Shown one piece after another: positions 28,378 to 37,140 of a stretch of 64,000 nucleotides of DNA. Position numbers and translations under genes: made by a program. Where the stretch lies: positions 1-64,000 of the forward strand of contig NZ_JAQIYM010000017.1 in the NCBI RefSeq assembly GCF_028823535.1, read 5' to 3'. Position 1 is the first letter of the stretch, and each line of letters begins with the position of its first letter. The DNA comes from Pseudomonas serbica. GTDB taxonomy: Bacteria; Pseudomonadota; Gammaproteobacteria; Pseudomonadales; Pseudomonadaceae. The notes beneath the pieces were generated by a model. The model worked only from the letters and a program-made list of their open reading frames with translations. It did not search any database and was not told where the DNA came from.

Positions 28378-28411
28378 GTGGTACAATGTGTATATACGTG
28401 GTACGTACCAC
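28378..28411. promoter_or_regulatory. candidate KfrA operator and promoter
   Basis: A perfect 14-bp palindrome GTGGTACGTACCAC (28398-28411) lies 24 bp before the KfrA-like start, and a half site GTGGTAC occurs exactly 20 bp upstream (28378-28384). A possible -10 (TACAAT, 28382-28387) overlaps the half site. A further small palindrome GGTAATACC is at 28322-28330. This pattern suits self-repression by the KfrA-like protein and control of the divergent recombinase. Confidence 0.55.
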
Positions 28412-28434
28412 ACAGTAAAAACGCAGGAGTTCTC

Positions 28435-29448
28435 ATGGCCCGTGTCGGCGTGAATAAACAAGTGGTGCAAGCGGCGCGGTTGGCGATCATTGCCCGTGGC
28501 GAAAACCCGAGCATCGATGCCGTGCGCATCGAAATGGGCAATACCGGTTCGAAAACCACGATCCATCGCTATATGAAGGAGCTCGAGGACAGCACCCCGG
28601 ACACTGACGAGACACCGTCCGAGCCGATCGACGACGAATTGCTGGCCCTGGTGACGCGCCTGGCGCAACGACTCAAGGAGCAGGCGCAGGAACCGATCGA
28701 CCAGGCCCGCGAACAGTACGAGCAGCAACGCAAGGCGCTGGAAACCCAGCTGCATCAAGCCGAGCAAGCCAATACGCAATTGCAGCAGCACTACGAACTG
28801 CAAAGCCTGGCACTGACCCAGGAATCCGAGGCACTGCAAACCACGCGCTCACAGCTTCAGGGCGAGCAAACCCGCAATGCCGGGCTGAGCCAGGCACTGG
28901 CGGATTTCGAACTGCGCTTGAAAGACAAGGACGAGCAGATTCGCTCGCTCGAAGAGAAACACCTGCACAGCCGAGACGCCCTTGAGCACTATCGCAATGC
29001 GGTCAAGGAGCAGCGCGAGCAAGAGCAACACCGCCACGAAGGTCAGGTGCAGCAACTGCAGATGGAGTTGCGCCAGGCACAGCAAAGCGCCTTGGTGCGC
29101 CAGGACGAAATTACCCAGTTGCACCGCGACAACGAACGCCTGCTGACCGAGAATCGCGGCACATTGCGTGAGCTGAGCCTGTTGCAAGAGCAGCTCAAGC
29201 AAAGCAATAGCCGCCAGGATCAACTGCTTGACCAGGCCACTCGCGTCGATAGCGAACGCACCCTCCTCCAGGAACGCCTGCGCGTCGCCATGCTGGAAAG
29301 CCAGGCACTCAAACAAAGCGTCGAGGAGCAGTCGCAGGTCAACAAGTCACTGGAGATCGAACTGCTGAAAACCCAGGCGGACCTGGAAGAAAGCGTTCGC
29401 CTGGCAGCTGCCGTTGCAGCAGCGCCAGGCGCAGCCAAAGACGATTAA
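28435..29448 (+). CDS. KfrA-like DNA-binding coiled-coil protein
   Basis: A 337-residue protein with a KfrA N-terminal helix-turn-helix domain (residues about 1-60: VNKQVVQAARLAIIARGENPSIDAVRIEMG, then TGSKTTIHRYMKEL), followed by roughly 260 residues of continuous heptad-rich, Gln/Glu/Leu-rich coiled coil. KfrA of IncP/IncU plasmids is an autorepressor thought to act in plasmid partition or bacterial chromatin; a chromosomal copy may be a nucleoid or segregation factor. The start at 28435 has GGAG 6 nt upstream. The last 4 bp overlap the end of convergent gor. Confidence 0.88.
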   Translation: MARVGVNKQVVQAARLAIIARGENPSIDAVRIEMGNTGSKTTIHRYMKELEDSTPDTDETPSEPIDDELLALVTRLAQRLKEQAQEPIDQAREQYEQQRKALETQLHQAEQANTQLQQHYELQSLALTQESEALQTTRSQLQGEQTRNAGLSQALADFELRLKDKDEQIRSLEEKHLHSRDALEHYRNAVKEQREQEQHRHEGQVQQLQMELRQAQQSALVRQDEITQLHRDNERLLTENRGTLRELSLLQEQLKQSNSRQDQLLDQATRVDSERTLLQERLRVAMLESQALKQSVEEQSQVNKSLEIELLKTQADLEESVRLAAAVAAAPGAAKDD

Positions 29449-30803
29449 CCGCCGACCGGTGTACGCAGGGTGACAAACTCTTCGGCGGCCGTCGGGTGCA
29501 CGCCGATGGTTTCGTCGAAGTGGCGCTTGGTGGCGCCAGCCTTCAAGGCGATGGCCAGGCCCTGGACGATTTCGCCAGCCTCCGGACCGACCATGTGACA
29601 GCCCAGCACCTTGTCGGTCCGGGCGTCCACCACCAGCTTCATCAGCGTGCGCTCCTGGCATTCGGTCAGCGTCAGCTTCATCGGCCGGAAGCGGCTTTCG
29701 AAGATCTGCACTTCATGGCCGGCGTCCCGCGCCTCTTCCTCGGTCAGGCCCACAGTGCCGATGTTCGGCAGGCTGAACACCGCCGTCGGGATCATCTTGT
29801 AGTCCACCGGGCGATACTGCTCAGGCTTGAACAAGCGTCGCGCCACCGCCATGCCTTCGGCCAGCGCCACGGGTGTCAGCTGCACCCGACCGATCACATC
29901 ACCCAAGGCCAGGATCGAAGGCTCGGCCGTCTGGTACAGGTCATCCACCTCGACGAAGCCTTTCTTGTCGAGCCTCACCCCGGTGTTTTCCAGCCCCAGA
30001 TTGTCCAGCATCGGCCGCCGACCGGTGGCGTAGAACACGCAGTCGGCCTCCAGCTGCCGGCCATCCTTGAGCGTCACCTTCAGACTGCCATCGGCTTGCT
30101 TATCAATACGCTCGATGTCTGCGTTGAATTGCAGATCCATGCCGCGCTTGGTCAGCTCTTCCTGCAAATGCTTGCGCACGGACCCGTCGAAGCCGCGCAG
30201 GAACAGTTCGCCGCGGTACAGCAGCGTGGTCTGGGCGCCAAGGCCGTGGAAGATCCCGGCGAATTCGACGGCGATATAACCACCGCCCACCACCAGCACG
30301 CGCTTGGGCAGCTCTTTGAGGAAAAACGCCTGGTTGGAGCTGATCGCGTGCTCGTGCCCGGGAATCTCCGGAATCTGCGGCCAGCCGCCGGTGGCGATCA
30401 GGATGTTTTTAGCCGAGTGGCGCTCGCCATTGATCTCGACGGTATGCGGGTCGACGATCTTGGCGTGGCCTTCGTGCAACGTCACGCCACTGTTGACCAG
30501 CAGGTTGCGGTAAATGCCGTTGAGGCGATTGATCTCGCGGTCCTTGTTGGCAATCAGCGTCGCCCAGTCGAACTGCGCCTCATCGAGGCTCCAGCCAAAC
30601 CCCGATGCCTGCTCGAAATCCTCGGCGAAGTGCGCGCCGTAGACCAGCAGCTTTTTCGGTACGCAGCCGACGTTCACACAAGTACCGCCCAGGTAGCGAC
30701 TCTCGGCCACGGCCACTTTCGCGCCGAAACCGGCAGCAAACCGAGCCGCCCGCACACCGCCAGAACCGGCGCCAATCACATAAAGGTCAAAATCGTAGGC
30801 CAT
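29445..30803 (-). CDS. gor: glutathione-disulfide reductase
   Basis: A 452-residue cytoplasmic flavoenzyme regenerating GSH from GSSG with NADPH. The FAD motif (LYVIGAGSGGVRAARFAA) is at the N-terminus, the redox-active pair is Cys42/Cys47 (GGTCVNVGCVPKK), the NADPH domain has VLVVGGGYIAVEFAGI, and the catalytic His-Glu pair is in GVHPTAAEEF at the C-terminus. GGAG precedes the start at 30803. In P. aeruginosa PAO1 gor (PA2025) lies close to galU (PA2023); here the two are separated by about 9 kb carrying the pap cluster. gor is 106 bp downstream of that cluster's exporter on the same strand and could be partly read through from it. Confidence 0.97.
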   Translation of the reverse strand: MAYDFDLYVIGAGSGGVRAARFAAGFGAKVAVAESRYLGGTCVNVGCVPKKLLVYGAHFAEDFEQASGFGWSLDEAQFDWATLIANKDREINRLNGIYRNLLVNSGVTLHEGHAKIVDPHTVEINGERHSAKNILIATGGWPQIPEIPGHEHAISSNQAFFLKELPKRVLVVGGGYIAVEFAGIFHGLGAQTTLLYRGELFLRGFDGSVRKHLQEELTKRGMDLQFNADIERIDKQADGSLKVTLKDGRQLEADCVFYATGRRPMLDNLGLENTGVRLDKKGFVEVDDLYQTAEPSILALGDVIGRVQLTPVALAEGMAVARRLFKPEQYRPVDYKMIPTAVFSLPNIGTVGLTEEEARDAGHEVQIFESRFRPMKLTLTECQERTLMKLVVDARTDKVLGCHMVGPEAGEIVQGLAIALKAGATKRHFDETIGVHPTAAEEFVTLRTPVGG

Positions 30804-30909
30804 TTTCAATCTCCTCGGCAGGTGAACAGCATACCTGCGGACGGCCGTTGAGCAAGCGTTGCGCTGAGATGCTCGGGACGCGCGATGCGCGGCCCAATCT
30901 TGTTTTCGA

Positions 30910-32439
30910 TCAATGCCCCTTTGCAGATTGCGTTTTCGGTGTCCGCAGAGTGTGCCAGGCAATCAAAATCGCCATGAGTGCCAAGCCGGATGTCACCCAC
31001 GAAACCAAACCGATTCCACCTTTGAATGCCCTTCCCGCCTGCGCCATCAATTCCCTTGCTTGACCACCCGATAACTCTGCCGCCACATGATAGGCGCCAG
31101 ACAGCGTCTCACTTGCCAGCATAATCTGCATTTCGTTCAGGAACCCCGGAAGCTGCAATGCACCGCGATAGTAGGCGGTGACAACACCGCCGAGCACTGT
31201 CGTCCCCAAAACTACGCCCACTTCATAGGCCGTTTCGCTAATGGCCGACGCGGCGCCCGCCTTTGCTGGTGGTACAGCTGACAAAATCACATCATTGGAC
31301 ACCGTCGCGATCGCGCCCACGCCAATGTTCAGCAAGGCAAAAGCCACCACTAGAACGGTCAGGCTACTGCCCATGCTGGCGACCAGCAAAAACGCCGCTC
31401 CCGCAAACGCCATCAAAATCGGTATCAGCACATGCACCTGTAATCGCTGTGCGACAGGCACGACCGCCATCCCCACGACAATCGCCATGACCTGACCAGG
31501 CACCAACGCGAGGCTGGCACTCAAGGGCGACATCTGAAGAACGATCTGCAGGAACTGAGTGGTAAAGAATACGAAGCCGACGAGAAACGCGAGACTCATC
31601 AAATTGATCACGACGGAGCCGCTAAAGGTGCCACTGCGGAATAGAGTCAGGTCCATCAGCGGCACTGGCAGACGTAACTGTCGACGCACAAACATCCAGC
31701 CCGCTACTGCGCCTACTGCAAATGCTGTCAGCGCCATCCAGTCGATACCATTACTGGCGCTGTGTTTAATGCCATAAACAATGGCACCAAGAGCGAACAT
31801 CGATTGCAGGATGCTTATCGGATCCAACGGTCCAGAAGTATCTCGCTCGGATTCGGGCAACAACAGCGGCCCCAACACCAGCAATGGCACCAACACGGGC
31901 ACCGCCAACAGGAAAATCGACCCCCAACTGAAGAATTCCAGCAACACTCCTCCCACCAAAGGACCGAGTGCCGAGCCGACCGTCAACGTCGTTGCCCAGA
32001 TCGCGACTGCTAGTCTGCGTTCTTCTCGGTCCTCGAACACCGATCGTATCAACGCTAACGTTGAGGGCATCAACATCGCACCGAAAACGCCTATACAAGC
32101 TCGCCCGGCAATCAGCTGCGTGGCGGTATCGGCATACGCGGTTAGCACCGACACAATCGCAAAACCCAAGGACCCGGCCAACAACAACTTACGATGACCG
32201 ACTCGATCTCCCAGACTACCCATCGACACCAGCAACCCCGCCAATACCAGCGAATAAGCATCAATCATCCACAACTGCTGGCTAGCGCTCGGACGCAGGG
32301 CCTCGGCAATCTTTGGCAACGCAAATCCAAGCACCGTATTGTCAACTGTCACCAGCAATACAGGCAGCATCAGCACGCTTAGGCCTAGCCAACGCTTTGA
32401 TCTCGCTCCGCGGTGAGCCGCCTCATTTATTAATGCCAT
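30910..32439 (-). CDS. MFS exporter, DHA2 (EmrB/QacA-like) family
   Basis: A 509-residue inner-membrane drug:H+ antiporter with about 14 predicted helices. Family signatures are the first helix ending in LVTVDNTVLGFALPKIA (motif D1), GSLGDRVGHRKLLLAG (motif A) and ALGPLVGGVLLEFFSWGSIFLLAVP (motif C). AGGAG precedes the ATG. As last gene of the operon beginning at 39422, it most likely exports the cluster's product and gives self-protection. The gap to papC is 93 bp, the largest in the operon, so some independent control is possible. Confidence 0.9.
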   Translation of the reverse strand: MALINEAAHRGARSKRWLGLSVLMLPVLLVTVDNTVLGFALPKIAEALRPSASQQLWMIDAYSLVLAGLLVSMGSLGDRVGHRKLLLAGSLGFAIVSVLTAYADTATQLIAGRACIGVFGAMLMPSTLALIRSVFEDREERRLAVAIWATTLTVGSALGPLVGGVLLEFFSWGSIFLLAVPVLVPLLVLGPLLLPESERDTSGPLDPISILQSMFALGAIVYGIKHSASNGIDWMALTAFAVGAVAGWMFVRRQLRLPVPLMDLTLFRSGTFSGSVVINLMSLAFLVGFVFFTTQFLQIVLQMSPLSASLALVPGQVMAIVVGMAVVPVAQRLQVHVLIPILMAFAGAAFLLVASMGSSLTVLVVAFALLNIGVGAIATVSNDVILSAVPPAKAGAASAISETAYEVGVVLGTTVLGGVVTAYYRGALQLPGFLNEMQIMLASETLSGAYHVAAELSGGQARELMAQAGRAFKGGIGLVSWVTSGLALMAILIAWHTLRTPKTQSAKGH

Positions 32440-32532
32440 GGGTAAAACTCCTTACTGCACACAAAAAATTCACGGGACATTTTCGTTGCACCCGTGAAGC
32501 GTTTCCTACGCACTTCCTTGGCGAGGATTTAA

Positions 32533-33405
32533 TCAGTTCAGCAATGAAAAAATGTGCTGACAATCGACGGCTCCAGAATTCAAACGACTGCCCAATGTAC
32601 TTGAAACGCCTTGTAGGTCACGTCTGAACTCGTCGTAATCCTGATTACGGACATTTTTCATCAAGCGTTCCATCCCCTCCATCAGCGCAGCGCGTTGATG
32701 GCTGGCCTGGTCATTTTCTAACTGTATGTCCCAGTAGACTTCAGGTGGATTCACCAGAACCCGGGACAATAACGCCATCATTGTGCGCATTGGAGGCGGC
32801 ATCACCTCAAGAGCGCTTTCCAGATCTAGCGAAGACCTTGCCAACGCTAAACCGAACCCGAGAATTGCGGCATGGGGCAGCGCCTGACAGAGCGCCATGA
32901 GTTCATCATGGGCCACCGGCGTCATTCGTTTTACCTTCATCCCAGCCCCCATCAGGTGTTGCTCAATGAAGGTCGAAGGCGAGTCGCCGTCTTCTAGGCA
33001 AATTGCGACGGTGCGCCCCTGAACGGAGAGCTTGGGTGAAAACATCGGATTGACACCGACGAAAGGCTGCTGACACGAGGTATCCTTCAATGCTCTGTAA
33101 AATGGCTCCTGAACAGAGCAAGTCGGTATGAACACAACATCGCTCGAAACGGAGCCAACTACCCATGGTATTGCCCGGATAGCCACGTTTTCGGGCAGCG
33201 CAAAGACCACTGCAACTGCCCCTTGGAAGATGTGCTCGGTGTTGCTGAACGGGCTTGTGACATCAACTTCATAGAGGCCAATTTTCTGTTCCGAAGGCCT
33301 GCGATCCACCACCCGAATATCGTATCCATATTGCATAAGAATGCGGCTGATCAACGAACCAACCAAACCCGCCCCACCCAATACAACAACCGTTTCGCTC
33401 ATCAT
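32533..33405 (-). CDS. papC: 4-amino-4-deoxyprephenate dehydrogenase (PapC-like)
   Basis: A 290-residue NAD-dependent TyrA-family protein. The N-terminal Rossmann fold shows VVVLGGAGLVGSLISRILMQ; the helical C-terminal domain contains AHDELMALCQALPHAAILGFGLAL, where prephenate dehydrogenases place substrate-binding residues. Next to PapA and PapB it should oxidatively decarboxylate 4-amino-4-deoxyprephenate to 4-aminophenylpyruvate. Its ATG overlaps the papA stop (ATGA), showing translational coupling, with GGGAG upstream. It is more diverged than housekeeping TyrA, and the sequence alone does not exclude ordinary prephenate as substrate. Confidence 0.82.
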   Translation of the reverse strand: MMSETVVVLGGAGLVGSLISRILMQYGYDIRVVDRRPSEQKIGLYEVDVTSPFSNTEHIFQGAVAVVFALPENVAIRAIPWVVGSVSSDVVFIPTCSVQEPFYRALKDTSCQQPFVGVNPMFSPKLSVQGRTVAICLEDGDSPSTFIEQHLMGAGMKVKRMTPVAHDELMALCQALPHAAILGFGLALARSSLDLESALEVMPPPMRTMMALLSRVLVNPPEVYWDIQLENDQASHQRAALMEGMERLMKNVRNQDYDEFRRDLQGVSSTLGSRLNSGAVDCQHIFSLLN

Positions 33406-35471
33406 GATTCGCTCCCTGCGACAAAACTGTAATAAGGCACGCTAGCTTTGACCAAAGTTTCTTCAAGCTCTTGCTGTGGATCGGAGTGGGCAACAATTGC
33501 GCCACCAATTCCAAATTTCGCCTCGCTACCCTGCAGCACTGCTGTTCGGATGACGATACTCAGTTCTGCTCCACCACTAAAAGATAACCAACCTAATGCA
33601 CCTGAGTAGACACCGCGGGCAGAAGACTCCAATACGTCAATGATTTCCATCGTGCGTTTCTTCGGAGCTCCCGTCATTGAGCCGCCCGGGAAACAGGCTC
33701 GAATAGCTTCGATCGTTGAAACATCCGAGCGAAGGTGCCCACGAACCGTTGAGACCAGTTGGTGAACCGAAGAAAAGCTTTCCACTGAGAAAATCTCAGG
33801 AACATGAACGCTCCCTGGACGACACACTTGATTCAAATCATGGCGCACCAAATCGACAATCATCAGGTTTTCGGCCCTGTCCTTGGCCGAACTGCATAGC
33901 TCATCCCGCAGTATTTGGTCCTCTGTGAATTGTTCACTACGCGGCCTGGTCCCCTTGATCGGTCTGGACTCTATCAATCCGCTGTCGTCAATTCTGAGAA
34001 AGGTTTCGGGCGAAGCGCTCAATACTGAAAATCCTTCAAACGAGAGGTAGGCGCCGTAGGGGACTGGGCTGGCCTGGCGCATTCGCCGATAAGCACTCAA
34101 AGGCGCACCGCCGTACGCCATTTTCGCCCTGTTGGTCAGACAGATCTCATACGACTCTCCATCAGTGATGTACTTGAGAGATTGATTGATCTTACTTATG
34201 TAATCACCTGGCCCATCCTCGAGCGAGAGCTTCAGCTGATCTACAGCACCTGGAATAAACGTACTGCAATGACCAGCTGACTCATCATTACGATCAAGAA
34301 AATCAGGTAAGGACGGCCAAACAACAGCATCGCCAGTAGCAGTCATCATGCATTCATAGGTCTTGTCTTCATGATGATCAAAGACAAAGAAATGCGGTGC
34401 AAACATGAATGAAGCATCCGGATAAACCGAACGATAGGTTTTGTGTCCACCCGCCAGTGCTTTCAACTCGTAACCGAGGTAGCCGACAAAACCACCCTTG
34501 AAAACAAACGGCAAGTACTGAGGGGTTGCCACCTGCACGGCTTCGAAGATCTGTGCAGTCAGCGTAAAAAAGTCTCCTTTGATACTTTTTTTACCTTTGG
34601 GGCCCTCAAGCTTCAGGCACTCATCGTTGACATCGTACTCAAGCCTTATCGCTCCTTGAGCCTCCCCACTACCCATGATCGAGTAGCGGGCATTAGGTCT
34701 TTCCGACTTCTCGCTGTCTAGCCAAAAAGCATAATGATCATCTGCATAGAGCGATGAAAATACTGATTGTGGATCCGTGCATTCGGAAAACTCGCGATAG
34801 GCAAGCTGCATATTCAGCATCCCCCCTACTGCGACGTATGCGTTTTTTGACGACGTACATTCCATGCCGGACTCTAAGCGAGTTCTAATGCTGTCGTTAT
34901 GTTCTAGCGCCATGCGTATGAAGTTGCTCAATAGCGCATGGCCATATTCTGAATCGATAGATTCAGGGTGAAACTGGACCCCCCAAACCGGTCTGGTGAC
35001 GTGTTCGATTGCCATGACCACACCTTCAGACGTCCAGGCCGTACATTGGAGCTCTGCTGGTAGGCTTGTACACATCAACGAATGGTATCTGACCACTTCG
35101 AACTGATCCGGCAAATCGCGAAAGAGCCCTTTACCTGAATGAGTAATGCGACTGCGATAGCCATGCACAGGGTGGGGAGCGTGCCCCACGGTCCCCCCAA
35201 GAAATTGAGCGATACCTTGGTGTCCCAGACAAATACCGAGCAGCGGGACAGGGGAATGGAGGATGACGTCACCGCAAACACCGAAATCCCCCTCATCTCC
35301 GGGGTGCCCTGGACCAGGCGACAGCACTACAGCGTCATATTTTTCGATGCCCAATGCATCATACCGAATGGTATTTTTGACTACATCTGCGCAAATGCCT
35401 GTCACCTCATACAAATACTGAGCAATGTTCTGGGTGAAGGAGTCGAAGTTATCAATCAGCAATATTTTCAT
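33402..35471 (-). CDS. papA: 4-amino-4-deoxychorismate synthase, fused PabA-PabB (PapA)
   Basis: A 689-residue fusion. Residues 1-195 form a glutamine amidotransferase with the triad Cys81 (GICLGHQG), His168 and Glu170 (VQFHPES). The remainder is a chorismate-binding PabB-type domain with SRPIKGTRPR, whose Lys distinguishes aminodeoxychorismate synthases from anthranilate synthases (PIAGT), plus MIVDLVRHDLNQVC and CFPGGSMTGAPKKRTMEIID. It aminates chorismate to 4-amino-4-deoxychorismate. No PabC lyase is nearby and papB/papC are coupled to it, so the product goes to 4-aminophenylpyruvate rather than folate. The start at 35471 has GAGG upstream and overlaps papB by 4 bp. Confidence 0.93.
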   Translation of the reverse strand: MKILLIDNFDSFTQNIAQYLYEVTGICADVVKNTIRYDALGIEKYDAVVLSPGPGHPGDEGDFGVCGDVILHSPVPLLGICLGHQGIAQFLGGTVGHAPHPVHGYRSRITHSGKGLFRDLPDQFEVVRYHSLMCTSLPAELQCTAWTSEGVVMAIEHVTRPVWGVQFHPESIDSEYGHALLSNFIRMALEHNDSIRTRLESGMECTSSKNAYVAVGGMLNMQLAYREFSECTDPQSVFSSLYADDHYAFWLDSEKSERPNARYSIMGSGEAQGAIRLEYDVNDECLKLEGPKGKKSIKGDFFTLTAQIFEAVQVATPQYLPFVFKGGFVGYLGYELKALAGGHKTYRSVYPDASFMFAPHFFVFDHHEDKTYECMMTATGDAVVWPSLPDFLDRNDESAGHCSTFIPGAVDQLKLSLEDGPGDYISKINQSLKYITDGESYEICLTNRAKMAYGGAPLSAYRRMRQASPVPYGAYLSFEGFSVLSASPETFLRIDDSGLIESRPIKGTRPRSEQFTEDQILRDELCSSAKDRAENLMIVDLVRHDLNQVCRPGSVHVPEIFSVESFSSVHQLVSTVRGHLRSDVSTIEAIRACFPGGSMTGAPKKRTMEIIDVLESSARGVYSGALGWLSFSGGAELSIVIRTAVLQGSEAKFGIGGAIVAHSDPQQELEETLVKASVPYYSFVAGSES

Positions 35472-35803
35472 GAGGGTTGCCTCGGGGCCAGACACTGATT
35501 GATCAGGACGTCTTCCTGGATACAGGTCTCTTCTATAATCAGTTTGAATATCGACTCGGTGTATTCTGGCCTCAATCCCACCGCCTCCGATCTAGTCTTA
35601 ATCATATCGAGCACGTAGGAAATTCGTCCGGGTTGCATCATCGCAATGCCATGGACGGCTTTGAGCTCGGCAATGTCCATACACACCTTCATTCGCTCAG
35701 AAAGCAGGTCGACAACTTGCAAATTTATCAAGTCAAGCCGCTCCCGCTGCGGCTGCAAAATGTTAGACGTGCCTGTCTGAGATAACTGTCCCTGTCGCTT
35801 CAT
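35468..35803 (-). CDS. papB: 4-amino-4-deoxychorismate mutase (PapB-like)
   Basis: A 111-residue all-helical AroQ-type chorismate mutase: QRERLDLINLQVVDLLSERMKVCMDIAELKAVHG is the conserved first helix with the substrate-binding Arg and Lys, and RISYVLDMIKTRSEAVGL continues it. In this operon it should rearrange 4-amino-4-deoxychorismate to 4-amino-4-deoxyprephenate. The ATG at 35803 is chosen because GGAGG lies 8 nt upstream; a GTG at 35812 abuts that site. Its stop overlaps the papA start (ATGA). Confidence 0.88.
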   Translation of the reverse strand: MKRQGQLSQTGTSNILQPQRERLDLINLQVVDLLSERMKVCMDIAELKAVHGIAMMQPGRISYVLDMIKTRSEAVGLRPEYTESIFKLIIEETCIQEDVLINQCLAPRQPS

Positions 35804-35846
35804 CTTTTGCACCTCCGTTAGCCAATTTCTGGAAAAGAGTTGTCAG

Positions 35847-37118
35847 TCAGGCGTGATCCAGCTCGTTGATAGCAGGCGTCCATAGCCCTTTGCTCGTCAT
35901 AGCCTCCAAAGCCCCCCCTAATAACCTGATGTCTTTGTCGCTGTGGCTTGCTGATACCGCAAAACGCAACATCGCTTTGCCTTTAGCAATAATTGGATAA
36001 AACACCGGGAAGAGCAGCATGCCTTGGTCACGTAGGGTTCTTGCAGCCTGCAAACCGGCCTCCTCTGTTTCAAAGAACGCTCCTCTGACAGGTGACTGAA
36101 TACCTGCGTTGAGCAACCGGTTATCGGTGAGGGAATCTAAAAGGCTGACGTTTTCCCAAAGTCGCTGTTGCAGCACATCGAGTTCTTCACTGAGATGAAT
36201 TTTCGCCGAGGCAACGTTGGCCGCCAGCATGGGCACCATAATGGAATGACCAAATATCAGTGGATTCGCCAGGGTTCGGATAACTTCAATATCCCGTGGA
36301 TCTGAAACCACGACAAAACCACCCGAGCCACCAAAGGCCTTTGAGAGAGACCCCGCCAGAATAATATTTGCTGGTAACGAGTGATCAACCGCTGAAAAGG
36401 CATATCCCGCACCATGACGTCCAACGATCGAAATACCATGAGCATCGTCTACGTAAAGGTATCCCCGCGCCGACTCTAGCTGCCGAGAGAGCTCGGCGAT
36501 GGGTACAAGACCACTCATCGACCCAATTCCATCGATCAAAAGCACAGGAGTCTCACCTTTGTCGGTGCAGTCTTTCAGCACTGTGGTCAGCGATTCTGGA
36601 TTGGTGGACTCAACTCTAGAAACAGAACCGAACTGCTCCAAAATCCCCCTAAGCACCTGCATCGAAGCATGGGCGGTTTTGTCCATTAGCCAGTGGATTC
36701 GTTTTTTGACCGGATACCTACTCAACGAACCACTCCCCAGCAACGGTAAAACACCTAAATGGACACTGCTGGTAGAGGTAAACACCGCGACGCCACTACC
36801 TCTGTAAACCTGACCAAGCAACTCTTCCAGTTGAGGCAGGTAACTCGGGCGCATTGCACTTCGAGAAGACGACAGGTGCAGTCCGGAAGTTTCCATTGCG
36901 CGGTGTGCGGCGTCGATCAAGGCCGAATGGGTTTCTAAGCCCAAGTACGAACAGGAAACGAACTCAGTGAACGTACCTCCATCTTGCAAGGTAATGTCCT
37001 TACCCACACGACTCGCAACGGTAAAACCTGTCAGTCCTTCCTCGTAAGCCTTCGCCAGCGCCCCAGTAGTGTTACCGCGACGAACGCTCATCCAGTCTTG
37101 TTTAGTTTGCGCATCCAT
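35847..37118 (-). CDS. alpha-oxoamine-synthase-family PLP enzyme
   Basis: A 423-residue fold-type I PLP enzyme resembling 8-amino-7-oxononanoate synthase and 2-amino-3-ketobutyrate CoA ligase. Visible features are FVSCSYLGLETH, the PLP ring region FTSTSSVHLGVLPLL, YVDDAHGISIVGRHGAGYAF (the Asp/His contacts) and AGSLSKAFGGSGGF with the Schiff-base Lys. Relatives join an amino acid to an acyl thioester with loss of CO2. Here the amino acid could be 4-aminophenylalanine or a simple amino acid, but no carrier protein or acyl-CoA ligase is present. A transaminase-like role is the main alternative. AAAGGAG precedes the ATG. Confidence 0.85.
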   Translation of the reverse strand: MDAQTKQDWMSVRRGNTTGALAKAYEEGLTGFTVASRVGKDITLQDGGTFTEFVSCSYLGLETHSALIDAAHRAMETSGLHLSSSRSAMRPSYLPQLEELLGQVYRGSGVAVFTSTSSVHLGVLPLLGSGSLSRYPVKKRIHWLMDKTAHASMQVLRGILEQFGSVSRVESTNPESLTTVLKDCTDKGETPVLLIDGIGSMSGLVPIAELSRQLESARGYLYVDDAHGISIVGRHGAGYAFSAVDHSLPANIILAGSLSKAFGGSGGFVVVSDPRDIEVIRTLANPLIFGHSIMVPMLAANVASAKIHLSEELDVLQQRLWENVSLLDSLTDNRLLNAGIQSPVRGAFFETEEAGLQAARTLRDQGMLLFPVFYPIIAKGKAMLRFAVSASHSDKDIRLLGGALEAMTSKGLWTPAINELDHA

Positions 37119-37140
37119 TGCTAAAACTCCTTTATGAAAA

